From Trichoplax adhaerens (taxonomy: Eukaryota > Placozoa > Uniplacotomia > Trichoplacea > Trichoplacidae), in contig NW_002060947.1 in NCBI RefSeq assembly GCF_000150275.1, positions 149,350 to 213,349 on the forward strand: 64,000 bases of DNA, given 5' to 3'. The stretch's first letter is position 1. Each line of letters opens with the position of its first letter. The position numbers and the translations under genes are program-made. Under the pieces are notes generated by a model. The model was not told where the DNA came from, ran no database searches, and saw only the letters and a list, made by a program, of their open reading frames with translations. This document shows positions 11,102 to 24,004 of this stretch, piece by piece.

Positions 11102-14100
11102 ATTTCTGGTAGCAATTACCAGCTATTTCCTTTAAGATAAACAGCCATTTTAAAATAGCTGATTAAATACGTAACGAAAGCTTATCAGCACAAATACTCT
11201 AATTTGGGAATGGAATAACAGCAAAACAGCCCAATATTTCACTAACAATGTAACCTGATTGGTGATCATTATTAACCCAAACAAGGAAACATCAAAAATG
11301 AAATTCGAGATAAAATATTAATACTCAGAAAACGGTTAATACTTTCCTTCCTTCAATAACTTAACTATGCTACCGATAGAACGTCTAAGAAGTGCTAACG
11401 TTTTGCATATATAGAAATATTTACTACGTGTATCCATCAATAGTAATACCTAACTTGAGTTATATTAATACGAAAGTTTATCGATTCTATATCAGATATA
11501 ATTATAGTTTACGAAATATCTCGCGAAAGCTCTTAGTAACAAATTGGTGTAGTAGTATTCAATTTACATACTGCTCTGAAAAGAACTGCACTTTGTATAA
11601 CTCAATTAGCGTTCAAACTTTCTTATAGTAATTATCAGTAATTTCGTACCAGAGTTAATCTTCCCCAAATACATAATAGAATAATTCAATGATTTCGCAA
11701 ATGTTTAATGACTTTGACTACGCGGTTGGTTCTCCTACAGTGTAATCTGCGAGCTATTTAGGCCACGTCACGTTTATAAATTTAATCTTTAAAGCCTAAA
11801 TTCAATGACCTTTTATTACTTGAATAAAATACTACAAAACTAATTATAGCATTACAACATTGCTCAAAATTTTGAAAGAATAATTATTTACTGATTTGCC
11901 TGTTTGATATAGATAGAATTTCCGTACATAAATGCTTGATACTGACATCTTGTTCGAAAATTTTGCTATCACAAAACACTAATTTGGTGTTACTGTTCAT
12001 GGCGGACAGCATGAATATCAAACTTACAATAGAATGTTTAATTTATGCTACTTGGCACTGAAGTTTGATATTTTCATCTGTTTGCATTCGGTAATTGGTA
12101 ATATTCGTTATTTACCCTAAACGAATAATATGCTAGCGTTTTGTATAACAAAATGGATTAATTACCGTATTTATCAAATTGTCGTTTTAATATGCTCAGT
12201 TAAACTGAGTTGACTCTTTATTGAATGTTAACTTATAAGTAAGCGTCTTGATTTTATGGTAGAAGAGTAGCGTTAAAAATTAAACTAATTAAAATATAAT
12301 TAACTAAAATTGTCTGTAATTTGATGATGTAGCAGTTATCGGTAGTGTATGCACAGTTTGAGTATAAGGTTTAGAATAAGCAATCGGAAGTTATATAGTT
12401 CTAGATTAGGCTTTATGTAAAGTGATGATCTTAAAATGTATCACTTTGTTATATTAATGGTCTTGCAGTAGTTTTTGGAGTCCTCTCTTCCGATCATAAT
12501 CGATTCTTTAACATTTAATATTGATCCAGTTTTGTTCAAAATATTTGTAAAAATAAATATAATTGGCCAGTTAATTAATATATCTGTAATGAATTGCATT
12601 AGCTTCTGAATGACTTGATAAGATGAAACTGGTACCTCGTTATTTGAGAGTAAAAATTTCGGCTAATTATTGTAGTAACATGAAGTAAGGTAGCGTTAGG
12701 AAAAAATAATCTGACATTCTTAATAAGGTAATTCTAAGATGGCTAGTATGATGAACGGTATCACTGTACTATTTGTACTATGGATGCATAAGGCAGTAGC
12801 TAACAAAGGTATACAGTTACAATTTTGTGTAATTTACTAATGTGATTCCTAAATTGTAAGTAATTGCTGTTTTAGTAGAGGCTAAAGTCGATTATCCGGT
12901 TTATTGTGGCCACTTTCAACTGTTATTATGAAGGAAAGAAAAATGAATTTATATCCGTCAGGGTTGCCATAAATACATGATACTTTTAAAGTTAAGCACG
13001 GTGTTAACCAAATTGTGTCACGTTGGAGATTTAATCCGTTTAAATAACTTAAATTTTTAGTATTGATTGTAAACTTAAATGGTTATAGAACCCATTAACT
13101 GCAATAGGCTTATGAGCATACATTAATTATACACCAATACGGTTAGAATTTCCTCATAACTCGCCTTGTATCTACATAAATTACGCTCATCATTTATGCT
13201 GCCCATTGATAAACTGATTTTTATACATTATATGTATTATTTTGATACTTTATTATATATAAGTTAGGTGTTGGGCTCTAATTTATTGAAGGTCAATGCT
13301 ATACTGTAGGTTATACATTAGGAAAAATTAGTGCCGGCTGCTTACTTATTAAAAAGAAGATTGTTTTATAAGCCGTAAAGAAAATGAAATGTTTAAGAAT
13401 ATTTAATTTTCAAACAACTTAGTATTTAATAATTGCAAATATCCAACACAAGAACAGTTTTAGTAATAAAATATCGATCAATTCGGTTTAGCTATTTTGC
13501 TGGAATCAATCTGAAGCAGATAGTTTTTTTAGTAAACCTTGTAGGTTAGACATACGTAGTGTAATTTATATTTTTAGTTCCATTTCGACATTCATGATGT
13601 TCTTCAATACTGACCTACTTCATGATTTATATCCTATACTTCTTCACATTGCAAGTACTTATAACACTCTTCTCCGACTATTTTGATATGCGTATTCATG
13701 GAGAGAATAGCTATTGCAAGGAAGTTGTGTGATTTATTTGCTACCATTTGCAATACTTTAATGAGTGTACAAGGTGTACAGTAATTTTTCTTCTTTTGAA
13801 AGAGTTTCAGATAGAAATATTGGAGCCAAATCAAAGATATTAAGAAACTCAAGACTAATCGAATATTTAGCTGTCTTATCGCTGAAGGCTAACTTTTATG
13901 GCTGTTATTTCAATACCAGCATAGCGTGACTTTTATCGAAATTAATTATCTTGTCTTCTGGGTTTATTGTAATAAATAGAGATCACACGACATCTGGCAG
14001 TTGAGTAATGTTTGAAAAACTTTCTGGCATCTGGCTAAAGTAATTAAAAAGCTTTTATTTTATGAATGCATCACCGTAAATTAAATTAATGAAAGTCAAA

Positions 14101-14821
14101 TTGGTGGCTGATTAATTACTGATGTTCTTCCATAGTCTTATGTATTTGCTAATTTCTATCTCTATTCTATTTTTAATTTATTATGTTTTAATACCAAAGT
14201 ACTCCTTGGTTTATTGTTATTTCGGCATACTAAAGGTTTTATTAATTAAGGAAGCTTTATTGAATAGCAATAAGCCGATTAATCATTGATATTTACTGGA
14301 ATTTAAGCTAAATGTAAATTTTTTTATTTATATATTTATTATGATCAATTAAGACCTCAACTGACTACAGGTCTGCTTATCGTTATTATTGTATAAGGTA
14401 TACTGGCATTAAATTAATAGATTTGTGTGGCTTCGATAATCATTAATTCCTGTTTATTATAGAAATTTTTTTCTAACTTTCTGATTTAAATTATATGACT
14501 ATATATTTACTGCAAATCGTATAGTAAAGCTTAAACGCAGTTCACGTTTATATTAGTAGCAATCTATTACATGAGTTAGTTAGCATCAATTATCTTCAAT
14601 ATGATATTATGTAGCACTTAATTACTATGATGACGGTGCTGTATTTGGATTTTACCAAATATTTTAATGCCGTTAGTAGTTTCTAATTAGCGTTTCAATC
14701 AAATTATTTAATTTTACATAAGTAGTCTATTTATTCTGATAGTTTTTGATTGGTATATTGATATATGCGGATTCAATACCTGATGGCTAAACGATATTTT
14801 CGGCAATGATGGTAAAATGGC
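11102..14821. other. Intergenic region R2-R3, no gene seen
   Basis: About 3.7 kb of AT-rich DNA. Short open frames here show no membrane segments, no codon structure and no similarity to the receptors. I see no long repeat and no RNA gene. Confidence 0.5.
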
Positions 14822-17425
14822 ATGAAAACTTACGCCATGAATATTACTGATAATGCAACAAGAAGTAATTTTAATGTTGAAGACATTCCCCGAAAGGTGC
14901 AAGATATATTATCCCTCGTTTGGATTATTTCTCTGATTATATCCAGTTTAGGTACGGTTATATCCTTATAGACTATATGGAAATGAAATAAAACCAAAAT
15001 TTCACCAATTGAAATTGTCATAGCGAATCTTTTAGTGGGCGACTTTTGTTTTGTCGTATCTTGGTAAGTTGGTTTGTAACAATAGAAAATCAAATTGGAA
15101 CGATAGCTGAAATTTTACAGCCTAATTTTGCCAAACATGATTTAATCTGATTTTATTGCTTCTTGACTGAAATATGTATTTAATTACCGATCTTTAGTTT
15201 CACATAATGCATAATCTCTTTCTATCTGAGTGCAGACTATTTTATTTACTGTAATTGCTTTATCATATTCAGTAATCCATATGCTGTAAATATCGTAATA
15301 CGCTGTGAGGACTTTTAAGATAGTTGGATGCCGTAGCTACTGCATCATAAGCTATTAATACTAGAAAGCAGTTCAGGCAATATAAATGAGGTGATATATC
15401 CTGAAAATGTAAGCAGGATAAGAAAGAGAATAGTTATGTTGATGGAATACTTCATACATTTAAGGTATAAAAATTGTGACGATAATTAGTTCCTAATAAT
15501 TGTAATATAAGTTAATATTGTGCACACTGTACAATACTGATCTTACTAAAACAGATATCCTAAGCACTCACTATTTTTTCTATATAATATCCGTAAATAA
15601 AATTGTTGTTCCCAGCTAATGGATAAGGTAAAATTTATGAAGTTACAATTAGAAATATTAGGAGTGCTTTTCACCCTATTCGACAAATTATCAAATGTTT
15701 TTAGTTAAAAATAAGTTCTAGCTCTATTCTAGTTTCCTAACTAAAATAAAATCTAAGAGTAGAAGTGAGCAAATTATACAATAATAAATAGATTGCAATC
15801 ATTTGTGTAGTGTATTTAGAATATACTGTAACTATATTCTACTCTTAAATATAGACATGTTGTATTGCTCTTATATTTAAACAGATCTACAGTCCGCTTA
15901 CTCTACATTCATATATAGACTACTGTATTTAGTTATTACGGTACTCGCTGTTTTCTACAATCATCTGCTATTTTGTAACCTGTTATGGTATATGTTGTAT
16001 CTAATTCCACAATCCTATTCTCTGCATGTGCTCTATCTTTAAAACTATAAATACCAGCGATTTCTACCTCAGAGTTCATTAGCCTCTCAGTTAGTCTTCT
16101 AGTTAGTCTCTCACAGTCTAATACTTCTACTCGTTACTCACGACAGCTTGCACGCTGATCTACCGTAACTACCTCACTGTACTTCACATTACTAACCTAC
16201 AATAAAGCATAACTTTTATAAACCCTTTGTTGTAATAATTGTAAATGGCGACTAAATCTCAATCCTCTGAGATATCGAACCCTCCATCACAATTTGGTTG
16301 CATATATTATTAGTTTGATTAATTATAGGTTGATAAGTCAGATCAGAAATATTCCAATTATAAGTAAAAGCTGTATCGATTTTAACAAATATATAGTAGA
16401 AGCTCCTCAGTTTAGCTTATAAATTTAGTGCTAAAAATATAAGGTTAGACAGTACAGCAATAAGATAAAAAATGATCAAAATATTACAAGTAGTTTAGAA
16501 TGGGTATTAAAAATTCATTATATTTTGTCTTAGTATCATTTATCTTTTACCTGTTGGCACCAGTATCATCCCAAAGCCAATATTTTCGAATGATTCGTTT
16601 TGGTGTAGACTACATTATGGTCCTATTATGGCGACTTCATTTGCTACTGCCATGCTATTGGCTGTAATTGCAATTTTATGTTACTTGATTACGGTAAAGA
16701 ATCGTAATGTTCTTCATTTATTAAATTCTAAACGCATTTTCGTAATTATTTCTGCCATATGGTTTATTGCAATCTTAAGTTTAGCTCCTGCTGTTATTGG
16801 CTTCTGGGGTAAACTAGTTTACGATCCTTATTATGGCATATGTATACCCGATTTTTACTTTACAAACAACCTTAATCATCTAACATACTACATCTTGATT
16901 ACAATTATTTTCTTTTGCTGTATCAATTGTACTACCGGCTACTGCTATTATTTTATCTATAAACACATTCTTTCAAAAAAGCGGAAAGCTATCAAACCTT
17001 TAAAAGCAAAGAAACAACAAAAGCATGCTGGCTCACGATTGGGTAATCGCTGCAGTTATAATCCTCAAACAGTGCAAACCTTGTGGAATAAAAAGCAAGA
17101 AAGAGTTAATTTGGTGTTGCTTATGATATTCTTAGGTTATTGGATTAGTTACAGTCCTGCAGCAATTGCCACTTTTTTGCAGATAACCAATACTATTAAT
17201 TTGAATATATTGCAATATAGTATCTTGCTGATTTTGATGTATTCAAACAGCGTTTTAGGTCCTTACATAATACTATTAAGTAGCCAACGATATCGTAACT
17301 TCTTAAGGAGCAGGATGTACCAGTGCGTTCTAGACATGTCTCAATATAGCAATCCTAAACTAAGTCGAACTAAAATTGTTAGACTAGCACCTATTCCGTC
17401 AAAAGTGTCTCATGACATTTTCTGA
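14822..17425 (+). pseudogene. R3: receptor with two stops in exon 1 and an intact exon 2
   Basis: Exon 1 is 14822-15063 and exon 2 is 16534-17425 (intron 15064-16533, GTAAGT donor, TCTTAG acceptor, phase 2 as in its sisters). Exon 1 still reads ANLLVGDF of TM2 before the donor. However, a TAG at 14969-14971 and a TGA at 14984-14986 interrupt the end of TM1 and the first loop. Exon 2 is open for 297 codons and covers TM3 to the C-terminus, with GFWGKLVYDP in ECL2 and SYSP in TM6. Two key residues are lost: the TM3 Arg of RY is Cys (LCYLI) and the TM7 Asn of NP is Gly (GPYII). I call it a pseudogene in early decay. The alternative is an undetected replacement first exon, which would leave a receptor unlikely to couple normally. 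Its intron holds a possible LTR fragment. Confidence 0.75.
15981..16265 (+). mobile_element. Possible LTR and primer-binding-site remnant in the R3 intron
   Basis: A C/T-rich block unlike its surroundings begins TGTTATGGTA, resembling the start of the solo LTR at 7887. It contains a TATAAATA-like box near 16047 and AATAAA at 16201-16206. At 16246 it is followed by TGGCGACTAAATC, which could be a tRNA primer-binding site beginning TGG. The presumed LTR would end GTAAA rather than CA and I find no target duplication, so this is tentative. Confidence 0.3.
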
Positions 17426-20400
17426 TTCTACGATATACCTACTGATATAGAGGCAAGAACAATATCAAGATACCCACTTAACAGGATTTAGCGACTATAT
17501 AAGAAAAGACAAAGATTAAAGTAATCATATATTAAATTATGGCTATCAATTATCTTATTAGTGGATTGATTCGTACTGGAAAAATGGTGTATTTGTCTTA
17601 ATTCATATCTGAAATTATAATGATATAGAGGTAATAGTTTGACAGTAAATTAATTATTTGCTATTCGAGCAGCAACTTTAAAACTGATAATTTATACTTA
17701 TTTTATACCTACGGTACATAAATACAATAACTACGTAGAATATTAGGGTAGTCATCTTTAATCAAATAAAGTAAGATTTTATTTAATTTATGATTTAATT
17801 TTATTAACATAATTTAATTCCAGAAGATTTGTTACGCCAGTTTGCCGGTGAATGACATGATATGCATATCACGAATAAATATAAATATATTGGTTATTCA
17901 TTTAATTTGATATCAGTAAAAACGTGCTGACTTATAAGTTATAAGCCAAACCCTCGATTACAGGAAGGAAGTGCTACCGACACTTTCTGGATTGGTATAT
18001 TGCCAAGCTCTTTCGTAATTTTTTAATCAATGGATTTAGCAGTGAGTTATTCGCTTAAAGTGACAAACTGAACATCAAATTGTATTAGTCTGCTAAAATT
18101 TCAGAAAATGTCTAGGCTAATTTGTCATTGCTTAGCAGAAAGGTTAGTTAGAATAACTACGGTAATTTTAACTTTTGATTTAAATTAGTCTACTTAAAAA
18201 TTAAGTCCCTACGCATACACATTTTATAGAATTAGTTGAATAAGAACTGATTTTATAATATTCGATATTAGTGGCAAGGTCCTTTCTCAGGCTACATTAT
18301 GTGAGTCTTGTAATATATCAGCTAGCTTGAGTAGTTCAATGTAGTTGAAAAATTACTATCTCATAATGCAATATTACTCAGATACTGTGGTGGTATTCAA
18401 TTTATACTAAATCTGACTGAATTCTAAGAATTTTCGTTAAGGTTTCTCAAGCTTATATGGTATTGATTGCTTGTATAGTACGGTAGCAATATCTTGCAAT
18501 GGTTTGCTACCTATTGATTTGCTTTAAAAGTATGATTTGATTAATCGTAATTCTGTGGACAGTTGCCAATTTTTATAGTTTATGATCTAGTAATAATAAG
18601 CTAGGTCCTTTATTTACTTAAAAACATATTACCGTTAAATTGTAAATTGCAGTAGAGATTTTGCGCTTTAATTATACTTTGCAACTCTTTAACTGTAATC
18701 TCAGTTCTACTGCGTAAAATAAACTAATAAAGCTACCAGTTTAGTAGCGTAGTATATACGTTGATTATAATGTTATCTGTAGAAGAAAATGTAGAGTAGT
18801 ACCGATTGTATCTGTACAGAAACCAATACATGAAGAATAATTCTACTTAATATTAAGCTGCGAGGTAGTTTTACCGTAACAACGAAGGTATAGTATCCTC
18901 ATTTAATATAGTATCATTTTACACTATCTTTTTATGCGACAACCTCGGCCGTGCTAAGCTAATATTCTTAGCTTAGCACAAAGATACTTGATGTCGTTTC
19001 ATTCCTTTGATAATTTTTCATTTTGTAAGCTCCCTTTTTGACTGTTAAAGAATCATTGCCCTCAAACTGTTTACTCGCTAGATTAAAGACTTATAATACA
19101 GTGTTATGTACATTATTGGATAATTAATATCTATAGAGAAAAATAAAAACTGTAATCTCATTCAATGGCACAAAAAACATCAACAGTTTAGAGATATAAG
19201 CTATAATATTGTATACATTAAATATTAAAATGACGTGATGAATACAAAGCTCATTTGTTCTTTTAAGGTTTCTAGGAATTTCGAATAATTAACAATTATA
19301 ATTAAAATTTTATAATGCTAGCATGAGTGTAAGATTTTTAAAATAGTTGTTATAAATAATGATATCAATTAGTCAATCAAACTATAAAATGCATTACTTG
19401 ATATGTTACAAATTACTTATTATCTATCCTCTTGTAGAAGGATGTTTAATGTGACTTAAGTTTTAAAGAACGTAGTCTTTATTAAGAGGATATTATTTCA
19501 TGTTTTCAATTAGTATAATCCTGACTTTGTATATTTTTGAAAATGTCGACTAACCACTATTATCTTATAGAAATACATAATATTTTATTAAATTGTTTGC
19601 TTTCGTAAATTCTAATTATTATTATATTTTTAGCTCAAGATACGTACCGTCCATAAAACTAATAATAATAGAAAAGAAAATTTTAGAATCTTACTACAAT
19701 ACTACTTTGCCCCTGTGTTATTTAGGGGGAACACCTCTTCATTTTAATCTAAGGCCAGAAACGCACAAAAGCGCTAAAAGTAGTACCAGACAATACTAAA
19801 TACTTATAATTGCACGAAAAAATATTTTTTGAACTACTGCAGAATATGCTACATCAATTCCTTCTCTACTTCTGTTTTTTCGAACCGCCTGACTAGTCAG
19901 CAACGCTATCTTTTACTTGTTACGTACCGAAGTTGGTAGCACCTTAACTTTAAGATGACAGCTTTATTTATACTAAATTAATCGTGATTGGATTATTAAA
20001 AAAATAATGTAAGTACTGACAGATTCTATTTTATCATTCTCTTTGAAATTAACCGCTAATCTTCTCATGCATCAATTTTCAGCTGTATTTAAAACTTAAA
20101 CGGGCGTATAATTTGCGAAATATATCGGTCGATTATACTTTGTACTTTAAGTCCATCGAATAAACATCGAAAGTTTATGTCAATCATCTGCTACAATGAA
20201 TTAATAGTAGACATGAGGTAAATTATTAAAGAAGAGATGTTATTGATAGCTCAAAACGCTTTATAGAATGGTCACATTATACAATGCAATCTAAAGTAGG
20301 ATACGCACTGTAGAAATATATTGTATGATCAAAACTATAGATAGTAAATAGTTTTATGCACGTATATCCTTGTCAACTGCTGCAGGAAGTAATACATTAA

Positions 20401-22620
20401 CAAATCAGAAGAAATAAGACAGCATTGGTTATCAATATAGTTTACGTCGTTTAATCTAACTGAAATAGGGGATTTTACTAATACTTTCCGTACTAAACTC
20501 CTATGCACGGGGCCATATTATTAGAATCGTTCAAGTATTGATTGCTACGAAAGGTATAGATTAGTCGGATTGCATTTGTATAGAAGTAGCTATAGACAAT
20601 CACTATAGTGCCATAGTAGGTGCAGCATTGGAGCTGATACCTATGTGTGAATGTGTCAAATTAGTATCCCCCTGTAATCTTTAAAGCAATGTTACTGACA
20701 AGGTACATTTAGTTTAAAATATAAAAACAGTTTCATCTAGAATGTTTAAACCCAACAATAAATGCAAAAAATTACGATTTATTATTGCAAATCAGTTTAT
20801 TTACTCTTGTAGGTGAATAAAAGATTTCAATTTTAATGTTTGCGGAGAGGTATACAGCGGTAATTAAACAATGAAATAAATTGAATGTGTTAGTTGAATG
20901 GAGTAAAATGTTATCGTAGTTTAGTCATGAAATTCAAGCTAACGGACTACCGTACTCTATTATACTCGTCCGTATATTAATTAATACGCGATTTTATTGT
21001 TACGTTAATTAATGGCTAGCACTTGAATTTATTTGTAATCAATGCCAATAATGGTAGTTGATTATTGAGCGTTTATCTATAGGCAAAATACCGTCATTGA
21101 CGTCAATATTCAATAAGACGAAAGTTTTAGAATTGAAATTCTCGTCCAAGTACTTTTCAGTTGATGTTAGATCATACATAATGGGAGTATCGTCTCATTA
21201 AACTACAGTGACCGCATCTATCAAGTTTTTCAATGCTATTAAGCAGAATTTTAAAACCGTTTTATTAAAAATACTTTAATTAATTTTTAGCCCTGAAATG
21301 TAATCTATTATAAATTATTAACGTAGTTAAAAAAGGAAATGACGATAATTACTGAATTGATACTAGCACTTAAATTGCAGATATTATTTTAGAATTAAAT
21401 ATGGTAAAAGGGGAAAATTCTTGGTATCGGTGACTGGAGCATCAAAGTTGATTACCAATATTTCTACTGATTAGATATATTAATCCTGAATTCTTTGTCA
21501 GGAATGCTTTCGACAGCTTATTTTACATAAAATTACGAGAACCATTGTGCTCTTTAATGCGTTACTGCAGTAGTCAGCTATCAGAACTGAACTATTACTT
21601 TGTTAACCGGAAACTTAATAAATGATAGTTCATTAAAATGGCCTTTAAGGTTGGAATTGAATTATATTGTTAAGTATTTCAAACTGAAACTTTGAAAATT
21701 AATTTCTATCATAGCTCTATCACATTTATCTGATCCTTAACTGGTGCTAATCAAAGTTAATGCCATTATATAATTCCTATTACAACATTCTCTATAAGTA
21801 AAATATTTCAAAATGATTATTGGAATTATTTTTAAAGCTGTGAGAAACAAAGGCAAAAGATTAGATGATGATTAAGGGAAAGCTTGCATAATACTTATAA
21901 TAGCGTCTTTATTTTCTTTTTCCCCTTCTATTCCGGCTTGATTAACCAGTTTTATTAATTTACTCAATGTTATTATTTAAAATGTGCAGAGGCTTAAACA
22001 ATAAGTGGCACACTCTATAATACTAGATCATAACTAGAATATAGTGTGTTTATTACGATATTTTTGATTTGAACAAATTAGTTGCAGCAGATAAGGTTCA
22101 ATAATTATTGTGAAGAGAATGTTTTATATTTCATGTTCACATCAAGAAATACACCAACTCACAATAAGTAAGAAAGGCTTCACTTGCTTCAAAAATGACC
22201 AACTATCATTACTAAGCGTAAAATTTCGGTATATCATTTGTATAAGGACTAAATTTAAGAAAAATACCTTAATTTAGAATTAAATTTCGATTCTTTATTA
22301 ATTTCAGTGGATTTTGTTATTATGACGTATTGACAAGATAATTCAATGATTTAATATCAACATTACAAGGCAGGGAATTTAAAGTTGTCAAATTTCTTCT
22401 CCTTTTATATTGTGACCATCACAATTTGTGATCAGATTCTAGTTATAAATATTGGTTCTATTAGGTTTTCTTTATTGTTTTTGAATCGAAAGCATTAGAG
22501 TTACACGTATGCGTGAAAGGAATCGGTTATAGTCTGATTGTCACAGATCCCCACGATATTGAAATAAAACTACCATTTAGAATTTGATTTATCTGGCTAA
22601 CCACAAATGTTTTCATAGGA
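17426..22620. other. Intergenic region R3-R4, no gene seen
   Basis: About 5.2 kb without a convincing gene. It contains the perfect hairpin at 18951-18979, a 14-bp palindrome TGATATGCATATCA (17858-17871), and a TGACGTCA site (21098-21105) about 1.5 kb upstream of R4. A short open frame near 19593-19799 has no recognisable feature. Confidence 0.5.
18951..18979. repeat. Perfect 12-bp stem, 5-base loop hairpin
   Basis: GTGCTAAGCTAA, loop TATTC, then TTAGCTTAGCAC. The stem has no mismatch and lies just after a short GC-rich patch (CCTCGGCC). It could be a transposon terminus or a small structured RNA; nothing nearby decides between them. Confidence 0.8.
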
Positions 22621-24004
22621 ATGTCGTCTCTATCCGATAAAGCAACTAATCTCACAGAAGTTACTGCGACGTTGTCTCCCGTTTTAGCGAATATTTTCTT
22701 AATTATATGGGCTCTCTCCTTAATAGCGTCATTTATTGGTAGTTTATTAATATTTCAAGTTATCGTGACCAAATATTTTCCTATGATGCCAGCAACAGAA
22801 AAAATGATTATTAATTTGTTAGTTGCGGATTTTTTGTTCGTTTTCTCCTGGTAAGTTATAATTTTATTAATATTACTATATAGAAACATCGATACGAAAT
22901 TTCAGAAGCAAGTATTTATTGTATAATTTCACTATTGTGAATATGAATATAAAATGAAGCAGTTTAAATTTGTGTTAACGGCTAATATAATAGTATAGTG
23001 CTTGTGAATATTTATATGTTGTTGCAATACTTCTAGTGATCGTCGAAATGTTTTGCTTTCCTTTTCATCCTATTATGATTTGAAAGGATTTTTTAACAAA
23101 CATTTTTCTGATATCTTAAGAAATTACTTCAGTAAAAATTTGAAATTTCACTTATAGTTTATTTTATACTATTACAAATTTTAAAATTTATCACCTCGTA
23201 TATCTGACTTTATTTCTTTGATTGGATAGTGTTGCTTACATGCTGCCCATGGCTATCGAAAATATTCCGAAGCCCGTTTTTAAGGCAAACACATTTTTGT
23301 GCCGATTTCATTATTCTCTAATCATGTTGTCATCATTTGCAAGTGCACTAATCCTGGCGATTATTGCTTACATGCGTTATATCAAGCTAGCAACTCTGAA
23401 ATTTCAACGTTATTTTACCGTTCATAATGTCAGAGTTATTTCCTTTTCCATTTGGTTCATAGCAACTTTAGCTACTCTGCCAGCTTTGTTCAATATTTGG
23501 GGTGGCCTTATTTATTATTCTAAATTTGATGGACTTTGTGCACCATGGTTCGATAGCCCAATGGATTTAAATCATCTTACTTATAATATTCTAATCATGG
23601 GCTTTTTTTTCGGTGTCGTAAATGTTTTAATTTTTTTCTGTTATTACCGCATCTACAAATGCATTCATTTTGCTTTCCGTCGTATCGAAGTTTCTAGAGT
23701 AAACAATTCTGATGGGAAGGTGCTAAATTACCGAGAATTACCATCATTACGCAAGCGTCATAAGAAAGAGATCAAACTAAATATAATATTATTTATCATT
23801 TTTTTGGGCTATGTTCTATCTTATGGGCCAGCTGCGGTTATTATAACATTTCGAATGATAGGGTTGATTAAAGTAAACTCTGATATTATTGTAGTAATTA
23901 CAACAATCATGTATTCTAATAGTATGTTAAATCCGTGGATTATTTTACTAACTAACCAACACTATCGCCGATTTATTAAGGATAAATATTTTAAGAATCG
24001 ATAG
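22621..24004 (+). CDS. R4: class A seven-TM receptor, two exons, intact
   Basis: Join 22621-22850 and 23230-24004 (intron 379 bp, GTAAGT to ATAG, phase 2), 334 aa. The N-terminus has one sequon (N10). TM1 is about 22-46, with Gly40 where most class A receptors have Asn. TM2 carries INLLVAD (D70). C101 and C180 form the expected TM3-ECL2 disulfide. The TM3 end reads MRY (R126) in place of DRY, and W152 marks TM4. ECL2 has NIWGGLIYY, a variant of the family GFWGKL. TM6 reads SYGP (Y275, P277) instead of CWxP; TM7 reads YSNSMLNPWII, with Tyr305 at the opsin-lysine position and N311-P312. The third intracellular loop is basic (LRKRHKKEIK), suitable for G-protein contact. The C-tail is very short, with no palmitoylation cysteine. 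A predicted membrane sensor of unknown ligand. Confidence 0.9.

Noticed and set aside
13190-13225. TTTATGCTGCCCAT resembles the start of receptor exon 2 (R4 TACATGCTGCCCAT)
   Set aside because: Similarity stops after about 14 bases and no TM3 sequence follows; probably chance.
19593-19799. 68-codon frame with an LGGTPLHF stretch
   Set aside because: No homology I recognise, and only a short non-AT-rich part; not enough for a gene call.
22621-24004. Calling the family opsins
   Set aside because: The chromophore lysine position is Tyr, Phe or Cys in every member readable here, so photoreceptor function is not supported by sequence.
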